Positions 33,992 through 44,880 are shown, numbered from the stretch's first letter. The stretch is DNA of 64,000 nucleotides from Rhodeus uyekii (GCA_037043235.1 JAWRVZ010000185.1:206001-270000), one strand, 5' to 3'. Notes: generated from the sequence alone by a model not told the origin. A program made the numbers and translations.

Positions 33992-35581
33992 CCAGCGCCG
34001 CTATGTAATTTATTAAGCTTTTTTCACAGCACCAGGTAAATTATGTCCTGCGGTGTGACATGATATTACTATAAAATTCAAATATTTAAATATTATTCAT
34101 TTCAAATACAAATCAGGTATGCTTTAAGTTTAACAAGTATTCTTAAAGAATGATCATTAAAATTCTGCATATATTTTTATTCCACAGCTGTTTTTCGATT
34201 AAATTCTTTGCTTGTGCCATCTTTTACCACTCACTCAGGTGGAAATATTGTGTAAAATGAGAAAATATTTGAAAATGTATATAGTTATATTATATTGTTT
34301 TATTATGCAATGTTTTCAAATGCAGATCATTATTTAAGCTAGTTAACATAGTAAAAGTCGTTTAATTGTGTTTGAAGTGATGTCACAACACAGAACAGCG
34401 CATCACACCCCAGGACAAAATGAGACACTATATAAACATTTATGGGGAAATTTATTGAATACTTCTGTAACAAACAAATTAATTTGCATCTCTATTTGAA
34501 CATTAATGAAAATGCAACATATCAGTACAATCTTATTACTTAGTGTATGAATTTGAACTAAAAACATAGTGAACAAGACATACTGAATAATTAACATTTT
34601 GGAGGTGACAAATCAGACCCAGTCATAAAGACCCTTAATTTCTATTTTTAACTTAAAAGACTAAAGAAATATCTTGTTTCTCAGGAGAAAGTCATTACAA
34701 TGATGCTGAAATGATAAAAAATATTTATGTTTTGTGATTGGGCATATAATATAATATTGACAATATTTGTTTAATATATATATAGAGACAGATATATATT
34801 TACATTTATGTTTAATATTGCAAACATAACAGACGAAAATCTAGCTAGACATCTGACTTAGTTATGTCACACCACAGGACTTTTTCACTTTCGCAGCCAT
34901 TTTGAGTCATTGGCACAAGACTGAGCTTGGACATTACAGTAACTGAATAAGTTCATTGTTTTAAAACTGAACATGTTTTTTTTTTTTTTTCAAACCAGAT
35001 CAGTCACACCACAGGACTATCAAAAATGGACACGTTCATGGTCTGACAGAAATGATGAAATTTATCAAATCAATAAGAGATTAACAGTCACCTTTAAACC
35101 TCTATAGCACACCCAAACATCTGGGGAATTTCCTGGTAGGGGGGTTGACTAAAAGACCCCTATGGCTGTCCATGTAACTGCCAGTTCAAAAATCGAATAT
35201 CCTATGTCACACTGCAGGACAGCATTTGTGTTACAAAACTAAATGTACTGTAAATACTATTTTAGTACTTTTTAGCATTTTGAAAACTTAAGTTAATTAA
35301 GCAAAGACATACAAAATAATGCCAAGGGATTTATTAGCTGCTCCAGACATATCTGCTTTATTCTACTAATATTTACATTTGAGGAGTCATCAATGTTACA
35401 GTCACACTGCAGGACATTTTGCTATTCATCTTGAAATATGAACGCCACCAAATACATTTTACGTCCCAAAATCATAACGTTGAAATAAAATGATGTTCTA
35501 TGCCCCACTGGCATGTGTTGTTTTAGTTGAGAAATGCAGTTCAGTAAACATTTACACTTAGTTACAGAAAAAACAGAAGTC
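33992..35581. repeat. AT-rich region with a dispersed 15-mer
   Basis: No gene is seen. The 15-mer GTCACACYRCAGGAC occurs at 34866, 35003, 35206 and 35401, with a variant near 34402 and an inverted copy at 34045-34059. It may be an unrecognised transposon with subterminal repeats. Confidence 0.5.
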
Positions 35582-35586
35582 ACGTC

Positions 35587-35990
35587 TGTAGGAAAATTCT
35601 TCTCTTCAGCGTCTTTGTGTGTGTCGATCTCTGCTCATCAAAGTCTGGATCCAGGGAGTGCAAGTAAATGAACCAAAACGAAGTCAATCAGTAATGGTTT
35701 ATTCAGAATGCAGCTCAGCTCAGTACAGAATGTATGCAGTGTATATAGTGCCCCAAAAAGAGGAGGACACACAGAAAAATGAGAAAAACAACCCCATATA
35801 GGGCACCAGACATGATACTCAGCTATTTTTCGTTGCATGTTATCTAGAACAGAGGCCTCAGCTAAACGTCAAGAGGAACTAAATAGAGGAACAACAGTGG
35901 GTGTGTGGTTTCGCTCGCACACACAGACAGAGGCTTGCTTAACCAATGTCTGCAGGGTCACTGTAAGGGCACAACATACATTTTCCTTCA
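35587..35990 (-). mobile_element. 3' LTR of an endogenous retrovirus
   Basis: This 404-bp segment appears identical to 40352-40755 wherever I compared them. On the minus strand it begins TGAAGGAAAA and ends TTTTCCTACA. The whole provirus is bounded by ACGTC (35582-35586 and 40756-40760). A purine tract AAAAGAGGGGAT (minus strand, 35991-36002) adjoins it as polypurine tract. Confidence 0.9.
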
Positions 35991-36016
35991 ATCCCCTCTT
36001 TTAAGCTCTTTAAAGC

Positions 36017-36439
36017 TTAACCATGGACAGGTTTATATCTTCGATCACGAGTGACAGAGTCAACCATTCCATACATACGGTTCATCAAACATTGAAACAA
36101 ACACGGTCCAAAAATACAAATGGCCACCAAAATCAATAATACAGGAGCTATCATGGTGATGAGTGGTGTGACCCAGCCAAACAAATTATGCATAAAACCC
36201 CAGCCCCAGTCTTTGTTCTTGGTTTCATCCTCATACAGTTTGTGCGCGGTCTTTTTCATTTCCTCAACGGCATGACCCACAGCTCCTTCCTCTTCATCTT
36301 CAGCCGGGACAAAGGTGCAGCACTGATCCCCCACCATGGCACAGACTCCTCCCTTGTCTGCTAACAACATGTCCAGTGCCAGGCGGTTTTGTATGGTCAT
36401 CAGGCGCAGGGCACCCAGTTCTTTCCTCACACCGTCCAT
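36017..36439 (-). pseudogene. env transmembrane subunit of the endogenous retrovirus
   Basis: The 140-codon frame holds the ectodomain part of a retroviral transmembrane glycoprotein. QNRLALDMLL (residues 17-26) is the immunosuppressive-domain region, C33, C40 and C41 form the CX6CC motif that pairs with the surface subunit, and a long hydrophobic segment (about residues 87-118) is the membrane anchor. The frame is open upstream of the listed Met into KFVNDTTEG. The furin site, fusion peptide and most of the surface subunit are missing, so it cannot encode a working envelope. Confidence 0.75.
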
Positions 36440-36443
36440 TCCT

Positions 36444-36764
36444 TCAGTTGTGTCGTTTACAAACTTGGCAAGTCGGTAATGCAGTACCTCGATGTGTTTC
36501 CATTGTTGGGCTGGGGTACCAGGCCCAGTCGTATCCCCGTGGCCAGTAGTACCCTTTTATACATGTTTCATTCAGGTTTAATTGATCGAGCACAGACATT
36601 GAAACACTTACGACAGATGACATCACTTGCTGACAAACATAGCAGGACTCATTCGTGTGCATTCTAGCGGTAAAATTAGCATACTGCCAAAACAAATTAT
36701 CAGTAGGTCTCACAGAAAAGGTGACTGGTATAATACACCAGAGAAATAAACAACACGCATGCAT
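36444..36764 (-). pseudogene. env N-terminus of the endogenous retrovirus, truncated
   Basis: The start at 36764 is followed by a hydrophobic stretch (CLFLWCIIPVTFSV) acting as signal peptide. NFT, NES and NET N-glycosylation sites and paired Cys residues follow, as in surface glycoproteins. The frame ends at 36444 in an out-of-frame overlap with the transmembrane subunit frame. A large in-gene deletion, probably most of the surface subunit, joins the two pieces. Confidence 0.6.
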
Positions 36765-36769
36765 TCTGA

Positions 36770-37360
36770 ATCAGAGCAGTAATAACAACAATGATAATGA
36801 AAAGTACAATATAATGCTAAAATGTCGACAAAGCAATAATGATTAAAGGATATGGTGCTGCCGTGTTATGTCATACAGCAGTGCTGCGTGTTCAGCTCCC
36901 GTCTACTGATGCAATAACAGAGGGTCAGCAAAATAAAAGAAACAGTTGTGGGCAGATAGGTCGTGGTCAGTCCTCAGTCAGTCCAGTATTCGCGCAACAC
37001 CCCAGCCGCTCCGTCCCTTGACGCGGCAGTGACCTCTCTTTGACAGCTCCTACCCCAAGAGGCCTGAGCCCCTCCGTCCCTTGACGCAGTAGTAAACTCT
37101 CTTGGACAGGTCCCACCCAAGTGGCCCCTGGTGTGTCTCCCCGTCCCTTGACGATTGCAGTGACCTTTACAGTCCTACAAAGGAGACCTCAGGAAACAGG
37201 TGTCTCTAACGAACCTAGAAAGACAAAATTAGTAATCACAGTACCTATAGCCTCCCTTTCCTCCCGGCGTAACACAAAGACCAGTTTATTCAGTGTGTTC
37301 CGGGGCTCTCCTTAAGCGCGTGTAGCTCCGCTTTCCTCCCGGTATCTGTAACACAAATGT
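36770..37360 (-). other. Spacer between pol and env of the endogenous retrovirus
   Basis: No long minus-strand frame is seen. A CCGTCCCTTGACG phrase recurs (about 37010, 37074 and 37141) in imperfect tandem units of about 65 bases. Confidence 0.5.
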
Positions 37361-37363
37361 CAG

Positions 37364-38965
37364 TTAATTTGTGTCCGGGGCTCTCTTTAGCCGTGTAGCG
37401 TGGATCCACTGTGGAAAAGATTCAGTTAATACTGCAGTTCGAGTTACAGCCACAACTTTAGTGGGGGTGCTAAATTTTGGTGCTTCAATAGGATCCCCCA
37501 TTTTTAAGAATTGTTTGACCATCACCTCATCTCCTACTTGAAAGGGATGGGTGGGGTCCAATGGTAGTGGCACGGAACTCGAATGCATTTTTCTCCAGTT
37601 TTCATGGAGTGCTTCACATAATAACCTAGAATATTCACCCAGGGGCACATCACATCCCACACCTCCCAGTATTCCACCCCCTTTCCAGGGAGCTGGGAAT
37701 GGTCTTCCCATGATCATTTCATATGGGGACAGCCCTTTTAACCCTTTGTGGGGGGCCATCCTCATCTCAGCCAGTACAACAGGGAGCAGTGAGGGCCAAT
37801 CATTGTGACCTGCTGAATGCATTGCTTTGCGTAATTTGTCTTTGATTGTTCTATTTGCCCTCTCCACAATACCAGACGACTGTGGGTGATAAGGAATGTG
37901 GTGTTGCCAATCAATCTGTAGTTGTTTTGTCATGTCCATCAGGACTTTGGCCACGAAAGCAGGTCCTCTATCAGAGTCTATAGCGAGTGGAATTCCATAT
38001 CTAGGAATTATTTCGCGCGTCAAATGTGTCACCACTGTCTTTGCATCCTCCTTTGAGCAGGGAAAAGCCTCCACCCATCTCGAAAATTTGTCTACAAAAA
38101 CTAGTAAGTACTTATACCGTCCCTTCCTGGGGAGGTGAGTGAAGTCAACCTGCCATTGCTGTAAAGGACTCTCAGGTAGAGGCAGAGTCTGATGTTTTGT
38201 TATTGGTTTCGAATTATTACTCATTGCACATGTAACACAACGGTCTAACGTGTCTTTTACTTTCGTTAACAACCCTTTTATGCACAAAAATCGATCCATC
38301 TCCTCATATACCCCTCTTTGGCCGCGGTGTGTGACACCATGGAACTCCCAAATGAGAAAATATGCACACGATGCTGGCACACAAACGCGGCCACGATTGT
38401 CCACCATGACCCCTTCTGTGTTTGCTGTAGCGCCTAAATCTGCCCAGTGGTGGCGATCCTCATCAGAGGCAGCCTGTTGCATGGCTATGAGATCAGTGTT
38501 AGGAATAATTCCACATGTCATAACGTGTGGTGTCTGGGAGACAGCAGCAACATTCAACCAAGGGGGAAACCGGCCAGACTGGGCCCCCTCTTTGGCAGCC
38601 TTATCAGCTAATGCATTACCTCTGGCCTCGCTTGTGTCAAGTGTTGAATGACCTTTCGTTTTAATTATAGATAGACGTTTAGGTAGGCGACAGGCTTGTA
38701 TTAAATCCATCACTAGAGAGCTGTGTGCTATTGGTTTACCATCAGCAGCGACAAACCCTCTGGTGGCCCAAATTTGGCCAAAATCATGTGCTACACCAAA
38801 AGCATACCTGCTGTCTGTGTATATGTTGACATCCTGATCCTCAGCTAAAACGCAGGCACGGGTCAAAGCAACAAGCTCTGCTGCTTGAGCGGATGCAAAA
38901 GGCAGGGCTGCAGATTCAAAAACAGTGTTAGGCAATTCACACACAGCATAACCACAGAGATACAC
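37364..38965 (-). CDS. RNase H-integrase part of retroviral pol, N-truncated
   Basis: An open frame of 533 codons. Residues 1-130 are a retroviral RNase H domain with acidic residues E30, D51 (YTDSRYAF) and D121; the first catalytic Asp would lie upstream of the deletion and is absent. Residues about 205-250 form the integrase zinc finger (H209, H213, C243, C246), and the core has D274, D332 and E368 in the D,D-35-E spacing. A C-terminal beta-rich DNA-binding domain follows. Protease and reverse transcriptase are missing, so RNase H abuts gag sequence near 39000. The Met start is only the first ATG. The domain looks intact but is unlikely to be made as a functional protein. Confidence 0.8.
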   Translation of the reverse strand: MYLCGYAVCELPNTVFESAALPFASAQAAELVALTRACVLAEDQDVNIYTDSRYAFGVAHDFGQIWATRGFVAADGKPIAHSSLVMDLIQACRLPKRLSIIKTKGHSTLDTSEARGNALADKAAKEGAQSGRFPPWLNVAAVSQTPHVMTCGIIPNTDLIAMQQAASDEDRHHWADLGATANTEGVMVDNRGRVCVPASCAYFLIWEFHGVTHRGQRGVYEEMDRFLCIKGLLTKVKDTLDRCVTCAMSNNSKPITKHQTLPLPESPLQQWQVDFTHLPRKGRYKYLLVFVDKFSRWVEAFPCSKEDAKTVVTHLTREIIPRYGIPLAIDSDRGPAFVAKVLMDMTKQLQIDWQHHIPYHPQSSGIVERANRTIKDKLRKAMHSAGHNDWPSLLPVVLAEMRMAPHKGLKGLSPYEMIMGRPFPAPWKGGGILGGVGCDVPLGEYSRLLCEALHENWRKMHSSSVPLPLDPTHPFQVGDEVMVKQFLKMGDPIEAPKFSTPTKVVAVTRTAVLTESFPQWIHATRLKRAPDTN

Positions 38966-40194
38966 GCCATCTTGTGGTTTCGAACGGTTAAATGGTATCT
39001 CAGAACATCGTATTGATCTGCGTGACAGTTATTCATGAAAGTGGACAAAAACATCGGGTTTGGTTCGCCCTCATTTAAATTCATTTCCCCTACACTGGTC
39101 CACACATCACTAAATCGCTGGAAAAAACGAGACGGAGTTTCACTCTTTCCCTGTTTACAGTTAGTCACTTGTGATAGATCGCGATTTGCCGCTTTCAAAT
39201 TCAGTAAATATTTTTTAAGCTGTTTATCTAGTTCTTTCAGCATATTCGCGGTATCATCTCTCCATTTAAATGTGGTAACCGTTTTAGTTCGCCCGGTTCG
39301 CCTAGCTTCCTCCCCAGTCCGTACTTCTTCTTTTATCTGGTCAATTTCATCATTCTCCGGACCAAGCACTGACACTGCTGCTACCAGGCTGTCTTCATTA
39401 TATGCGTCGCCTAATTTGAACTGCAGGATAAATCTGTAATCCGCGCCTGTCAATTGACAATGGCGTGATGCTTTGATAAGCATATCAACGAATTGGACGG
39501 GTTTCGATGGCGACGGCAACATGTCTATTATGTCTTTTAGCGCGCTGACAGAAGGCGGTGTGATATCAACTTTATTACCTCTTAGCGCCCATACAGCAGC
39601 CACATTTAATTTTGGTGGGTCAATTTCAGATCCTGAATCAGGACCTGCATCGTCATCATATTCATCGTCTGTATTCTCATCATTTTTACTCGCTTTTATG
39701 GGTTCTTTCTCTTTGTCGCGAATTATGGACGGTGCGCTTGGTGCGCTCGGTTTAGAGACACACGCGGTATTTATGCTCGGTTGCACATATGGCGGTGGCG
39801 GGCATTTTCCCGGCTTGTAGGCAGGATACTCAGTCAATGTTGTCAGTTTTTTTCCCTTCAAGGGTTTTGGTACAGTTTTTAATACTGCTTTAGGAACATA
39901 TGCGCCAGTTTTGTTGCGCCATATGTCGGCCATTTTGTACCACACATCATACCCTGCGCGCATATATGTAAAATCCCAATTTGGATCGCCTTGGTTACCA
40001 TATGTCAAATCATAAGCGGTTTTTAAAAACCCTGGGTCAAATGTTCCCTCTCGCGGATAAGAACGCCACTGACTGTGCTCTGTCCAACCAGCCAAATTGT
40101 CTATATATGGATTAGTGTAATATCCCCACCCACATTGTTCCATCCAAGTTTTTGGAGTTTCATTCGGGTCTGGTTTGGGATATGATTGCCCCAT
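38863..40194 (-). pseudogene. gag of the endogenous retrovirus, fused to a deletion junction
   Basis: I place the start at 40194, where MGQSYPK gives an N-myristoylation signal, nine codons into the longest frame. A matrix-like region (residues 1-110), a Pro-rich linker with PPPPY (a late-domain motif) and an acidic stretch are followed by a capsid-like helical region ending near residue 390. At about 39000 the gag frame runs into RNase H sequence read out of frame, so the rest of capsid, nucleocapsid, protease and RT are deleted. The last 45 residues are shadow translation of pol. Confidence 0.75.
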
Positions 40195-40327
40195 CATAAG
40201 AATGGCCAGGCACCGACACACACAGGTTTAAAATTACGTTTGCGCAAAAACTGCAATTTTTTCCCGATCTATTGATCTATTCAGAACAGGCAGTGAAACT
40301 TAATTTTTCTCTCACCTGTCTGGATAG

Positions 40328-40345
40328 ATCCCGGACGAGCCCCCA
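40328..40345 (-). other. Primer-binding site for tRNA-Pro
   Basis: On the minus strand TGGGGGCTCGTCCGGGAT lies six bases inside the 5' LTR. This is the classic 18-nt match to the 3' end of tRNA-Pro used by many gamma-type retroviruses, and it fixes the provirus orientation as minus. Confidence 0.9.
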
Positions 40346-40351
40346 GAACAC

Positions 40352-40755
40352 TGTAGGAAAATTCTTCTCTTCAGCGTCTTTGTGTGTGTCGATCTCTGCT
40401 CATCAAAGTCTGGATCCAGGGAGTGCAAGTAAATGAACCAAAACGAAGTCAATCAGTAATGGTTTATTCAGAATGCAGCTCAGCTCAGTACAGAATGTAT
40501 GCAGTGTATATAGTGCCCCAAAAAGAGGAGGACACACAGAAAAATGAGAAAAACAACCCCATATAGGGCACCAGACATGATACTCAGCTATTTTTCGTTG
40601 CATGTTATCTAGAACAGAGGCCTCAGCTAAACGTCAAGAGGAACTAAATAGAGGAACAACAGTGGGTGTGTGGTTTCGCTCGCACACACAGACAGAGGCT
40701 TGCTTAACCAATGTCTGCAGGGTCACTGTAAGGGCACAACATACATTTTCCTTCA
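40352..40755 (-). mobile_element. 5' LTR of the endogenous retrovirus
   Basis: Partner of 35587-35990. The two LTRs agree in every stretch I compared, which implies recent integration or recent conversion. Flanked on the right by ACGTC. Confidence 0.9.
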
Positions 40756-40872
40756 ACGTCAACTGCCCATATATCAAACTATTTCAGAAGATCAGGGAAA
40801 GTTTAACATTATTGTAGTTTAATTTATGATCCATTTAAAACAGAAAAAGTGAATATCCAAAAGTTAATGTAC

Positions 40873-41250
40873 CTCAGCTGTGAGATGAAGGGCAGACAGT
40901 GAAGGAAACTCATCATTTCACTCTCTTCCTCTGAACATCCTCTCAGCTTCACTGGTTTCTTCTCTGTCTGGAGTTTCAGCACTTCCAGGAGGATGGAGGT
41001 CTTTCTCTGTGAGACATCTATGATCCAGACATCAGGTGACTGGAAAACTGACTGTAATGCTGGAAGGAAACTCCAACCTGTTTGAGTCTCATAGTTCTTC
41101 ACATGTGAGTAAAGATCCAGCAATGCATTGAATTGTTCTTGTTTGTAATTGTATATCACAACAAAAAGGTTGCAACTGCACTGAGATGCTGTATGGTAGA
41201 ATCCTAGAAAGAATATAATTTGCTTCTGTTGCTCTTTCCAAATCTTTAAT
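40873..41250 (-). CDS. Intact repeat exon of the modular gene
   Basis: A symmetric 378-bp exon (126 codons) with acceptor TGTTGCAG and donor GAG|GTACAT on the minus strand and no stop. The C-terminal two-thirds match the broken exons at 13745 and 14388 (LDLYSHVKNYETQTG, LQSVFQSPDVW, RKTSILLEVLKLQ, FISQLR). The N-terminal third differs from them. It lies 26 kb from the other exons; whether it belongs to the same gene split by insertions or to a neighbouring paralogue is open. Confidence 0.6.
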
Positions 41251-41279
41251 CTGCAACACAGAAATCAGTATTAAATTAC

Positions 41280-42105
41280 TGACTTCGTTGTGTACAGGTT
41301 TTGCATTATGCTATAGTTTAACACTAAAAAGGTATCTTGATGGTGGCTGCAGCAGCAGAGCTTCAATGAATTTAGAGACACAACTTTTTCTGTGGTTTTA
41401 AGATGCTGGCAAGCTTTTTAGGGAAAACAGGAGCAAGTTGTCACAATGGCTGAGGCACTTAAAGATTTTCAGTCATATTTCATTACAAAAATGCTTTTTC
41501 CTGTGTTTAATGGTGTTTTAAAATACCTTTTAAAACATATGGTCAGCTAAGGGTAATGTTTTTCCTATTTCATATAGCACTTGTTAAGATGAGTTTGTAA
41601 GAAGTGGAGAATTTTTACTGACATAAGACTTAGACTGTTGGAAAGTGTTAATGTCTGAATGAAATGGAAGTTGTGACTGTTATTTAATCTTTTATTATCT
41701 TAACTTGTTTATTACTTTGAATTCAGAAAACATTTCAGCCATCAGAGACAGTGTTGAATTGATTAGCCCATTAATAAATCATGCATGCACTGTAGTGTGA
41801 ACTGCAACCCTATTATTTACCTCATCTCTGGCAATGGGCGTCTGCATGCAATAGAAAACCCCTACAAGCACTTTTATTCTTAAAAGTAATGTAAATTATT
41901 TAATTATTAATTTTAAGTGGTGGAGTCAGACTCTTGGCAGGCTAAAAATCTGAGATGCTGCATCTCTAAATGCAGTCCAAGAGTTGTTGGTTGACTGATC
42001 AAATATCATGATCCTTCCTCACTAATAAAGGCATTCATTGGCTCTCTTGAGCAGCGCGAAGAGAAATTCTCATGTTTCTCACTATTTTCTGTCTCTCTCT
42101 AAAAC
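41280..42105. other. Intron-like or intergenic sequence
   Basis: No credible coding frame or element is recognised. Confidence 0.4.
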
Positions 42106-42406
42106 GTCTCGGTTACATATGTAACCGTAGTTCCCTGAATAGAGAACGAGATGCTATAAGGTGCTAAAGGAACGTCTCTGCGTGAATGCGTCACGAAACA
42201 TGTATGCAATCCAACCAATTTCGCAAGAGAACGTCAGAGCGGGTGACGTTACGAACTAGGAATCTATAAATGCATGCTATGCCCATCAGCCGGCAGCTAA
42301 AAGTGTCTGAAGTAAATGCTGATGTCAGGCACGTAGAAGCTATGGCGAAGAGACCCAAATTTTCGTTCCCTATTCAGGGAATTACGGTTACATACGTAAC
42401 CGAGAC
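42106..42406. mobile_element. Miniature element with DIRS-like inverted ends
   Basis: The ends GTCTCGGTTACATATGTAAC and the complementary GTTACATACGTAACCGAGAC, followed on both sides by GTTCCCT-type text, make a roughly 40-bp terminal inversion around a 220-bp core. The same GTTAC...GTAAC and GGGAACGAGATGCT phrases occur at 59191-59245, the end of the DIRS element. No frame is present, so it is non-autonomous. Confidence 0.6.
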
Positions 42407-42430
42407 ATACCCTTTCACTCGTGCTGTGTC

Positions 42431-42519
42431 TGTCACGGTTCTCTCAGGTTCAGTTCCGTTTCTAGTCACAGAAGCGTGGCACTGCTCTTCCTCCAGTGTT
42501 TGTGTCTTGTGATTGTAAA
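42431..42519 (+). mobile_element. LTR fragment of the 3851-4197 family
   Basis: The start TGTCACGGTTCTCTCAGG and the text to TGATTGTAA match the beginning of the LTR at 3851. It breaks off where the palindromic segment begins. Confidence 0.7.
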
Positions 42520-42521
42520 AC

Positions 42522-43715
42522 CATAAGCGGAGTTTCACTTTTGTGCTTGGGGGGGCACCAGACCACGAGCTCAGTTTTTTTATATCATATTTATATATCA
42601 TTAATTTTACATATAAAATACATTTACAATGAACAATGACTTTATACCAGTGCTTCTCAATTATTTCCTGTCACGCCCCCCTAGGAAGAGGTAAACATTT
42701 CACGGCAAAAACTTTCGCCTTATTGTTTCCATGGTAACGCGTCATGCTTGTCACCTGACATACCGCAGTCACAAAAAGCGCTGTATAATAGATAATTCAA
42801 AATAGTCACCAACTTGTTGGCACCGAAAATAAATCTTATGTGGTTGAAAACACTGAGTTGTTGTGATAAATGACAAGCTCTGAGCCCGTCTTTTTTTCTT
42901 TGGCTCAGTGCCAGATATCGCGTGAAAACACGTGTGAATTTAGTGGTTGATCACGTGACACATGAACACCGCCGTGATCATACACGTCAAAGGATGAGGG
43001 GATGATTATCTGAACTTCTGCTCTTGTTCAGTGCAAGAAAACCTACTCCCTGGCAAAAAAAAGCATGTACCCCAGGGTAACGTGCACCCCACTATTTGAG
43101 AACCACTGCTTTATACAAAGAATAGCGAATAGAACAGACTCTTTGTAGTTCCTGTTTTGTTTTGCATCGGCAGTGATAGTGTTAACACGGGGAGTTCAGA
43201 AGTGCGGCAAAAAGTGTGTTAAACGGGTGCGCTTGTTACAGTGTGTTGTTCTTCGTTCCGATTAAAGTTCATAAACAGATCCTCCCTTGACCTGTCATAG
43301 AACTACTTCAGACATTACAATATCTTACCTAATGCAGAAGAAGCCGCCTCTTTTTCCGAGATGCGTAGATGTCCACTGTCTTCTCTTCTGATAGATTTGA
43401 CACTTTTAGTAGTGGATTTATTAAAAAAACGCTTTTTTAATATTTATTATACAGCGCTTTTTGTGACTGCGGTATGTCAGGTGATAAGCATGACGCGTTA
43501 CCATGGAAACAATAAGGCGAAAGTTTTTGCCGAGATATTTTTACCTCTTCCTAGGGGGGCGTGACAGAAAATAATTGAGAAGCACTGGTATAAAGTCATT
43601 GTTCATTGTAAATGTATTTTATATGTAAAATGAATGATATATATATATGATATAAAAAAAAACTGAGCTCGTGGTCTGGTGCCCCCCCAAGCACAAAAGT
43701 GAAACTCCGCCTATG
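42522..43715. repeat. Large palindrome with 272-bp arms
   Basis: Arms 42522-42793 and 43443-43715 are near-perfect reverse complements from CATAAGCGGAGTTTCACTTT to CTCCGCCTATG, separated by about 650 bp. The arms hold the left end of the hAT element at 42648 in both copies. The outer CATAAGCGGAG and CTCCGCCTATG ends suggest a foldback transposon. Confidence 0.8.
42648..43108. mobile_element. Short non-autonomous hAT element in the palindrome
   Basis: Ends CAGTGCTTCTCAA and TTGAGAACCACTG, flanked by the 8-bp duplication CTTTATAC (42640-42647 and 43109-43116). 461 bp, no frame. Confidence 0.75.
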
Positions 43716-43910
43716 TCCCTCTCGCAGGACAGACATAATACAGCAGCTTTGCACTGGATGAGTCCCCGTTCTGCTCCTCCGGCTTCAAAGTACTAATTTT
43801 AGTATTAATATTTATAAATGACTTCATATTGGTAAAAACGAATAGGCCCAACAACATGCACATTCACTGAAAGAAGCTTGAATTTTGTTTTTAAATATTT
43901 ATATAAATAT

Positions 43911-44880
43911 TGTAGCGAATCTAGCTCTCAAGGGAAATGGTGCGGGATTTATGCATGCGTTTAGTCGTGTTATGATCAAACATACATAAATCGGCACAAA
44001 GGGGAATTTGGATATTAACAATTATTAATATATATGGCTTGATTCGGCTTGTAGAATTTCTTTTAATTCTAGAATTGAGTTCAGAAAGACGGATAATTGT
44101 CCAGCAACTATGTACCTTTTTAAGAACTCTGGGAAAGGTTTCTTTTGGCCACAAAGAAGGATCTTTCCGTTAATTTGTAACAAGGGTCGATTCACCATAA
44201 AAGTGACTTGTATATTGAGAAGTTCAGAGGCAATCACGTGTGAATATATATATATTTTAATAATCGACAAACAATAAACAAAACATACACAGATTGATTG
44301 AAAAGGGAAGAAGAAAGAATAAGAGAGAGAGTAGGAGAGAGAGAGACAAAGAAAGGTAGTCTTACAGACAAGAACCTATTGAGAACAAGCAAGGAATCAG
44401 ACCAACTTATTGGCATAACTCAAAACTCTCTATACGATCGTTAAGGGATACTTGCATATGATTCTTTTGTGGCTGGTCGGAATTCGTGCGTGTGAGGAAT
44501 TCCGCGATCTGGTCCGTGTTTTGAGTCTTGCTGGGCGGGTCCGTTGGAATCCGCGGTAAGTTCAAATTTGGTTCTTTGTCTTGTTATTCCTTTTAGAAAA
44601 TGGAGCGCATTTCGAATCCGCGCCGAAGAAGAGTAGGGAAGAGAAGAAGATGCAAGAAGAGAGTGATTCTTGGCCGGCAGGTCTTTTTAAAGGAATTTAC
44701 AAAGCACAGCTCTTTTTGTTGGGACAGCCAATCAGAGTGAAGGAACTAAGAAGCGGGAATCTTTCCTTTGTCTTTGGCGTCTCATCTGATTAACATGTTT
44801 ATGGCCTTCTTAAGAATGCAGACTTTGGGGTTTTGGCATAAAAGAAAGAGTTTGATGCATCATAGCACAGCGAAACAAAC
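43911..44880 (-). mobile_element. Old LTR related to the TGTAGCG family
   Basis: Begins TGTAGCGAAT and shares, in order, the TTATGATCAAACATA region, GGCTTGATTCGGCTTGTAGA, the AAAGAAGGATCTTTC block, the TCACGTGTGA(AT)n block and the GAGAGA-rich block with the LTRs at 15116 and 21547. It is clearly more diverged than those two. The right end is not resolved. Confidence 0.6.

Noticed and set aside
35619..35838. Small frames repeated at 40384-40603
   Set aside because: Both lie inside the retroviral LTRs and have no coding features.
38863..39000. Last 45 codons of the gag frame as a novel C-terminus
   Set aside because: This part is RNase H coding DNA read in the wrong frame after the deletion junction.
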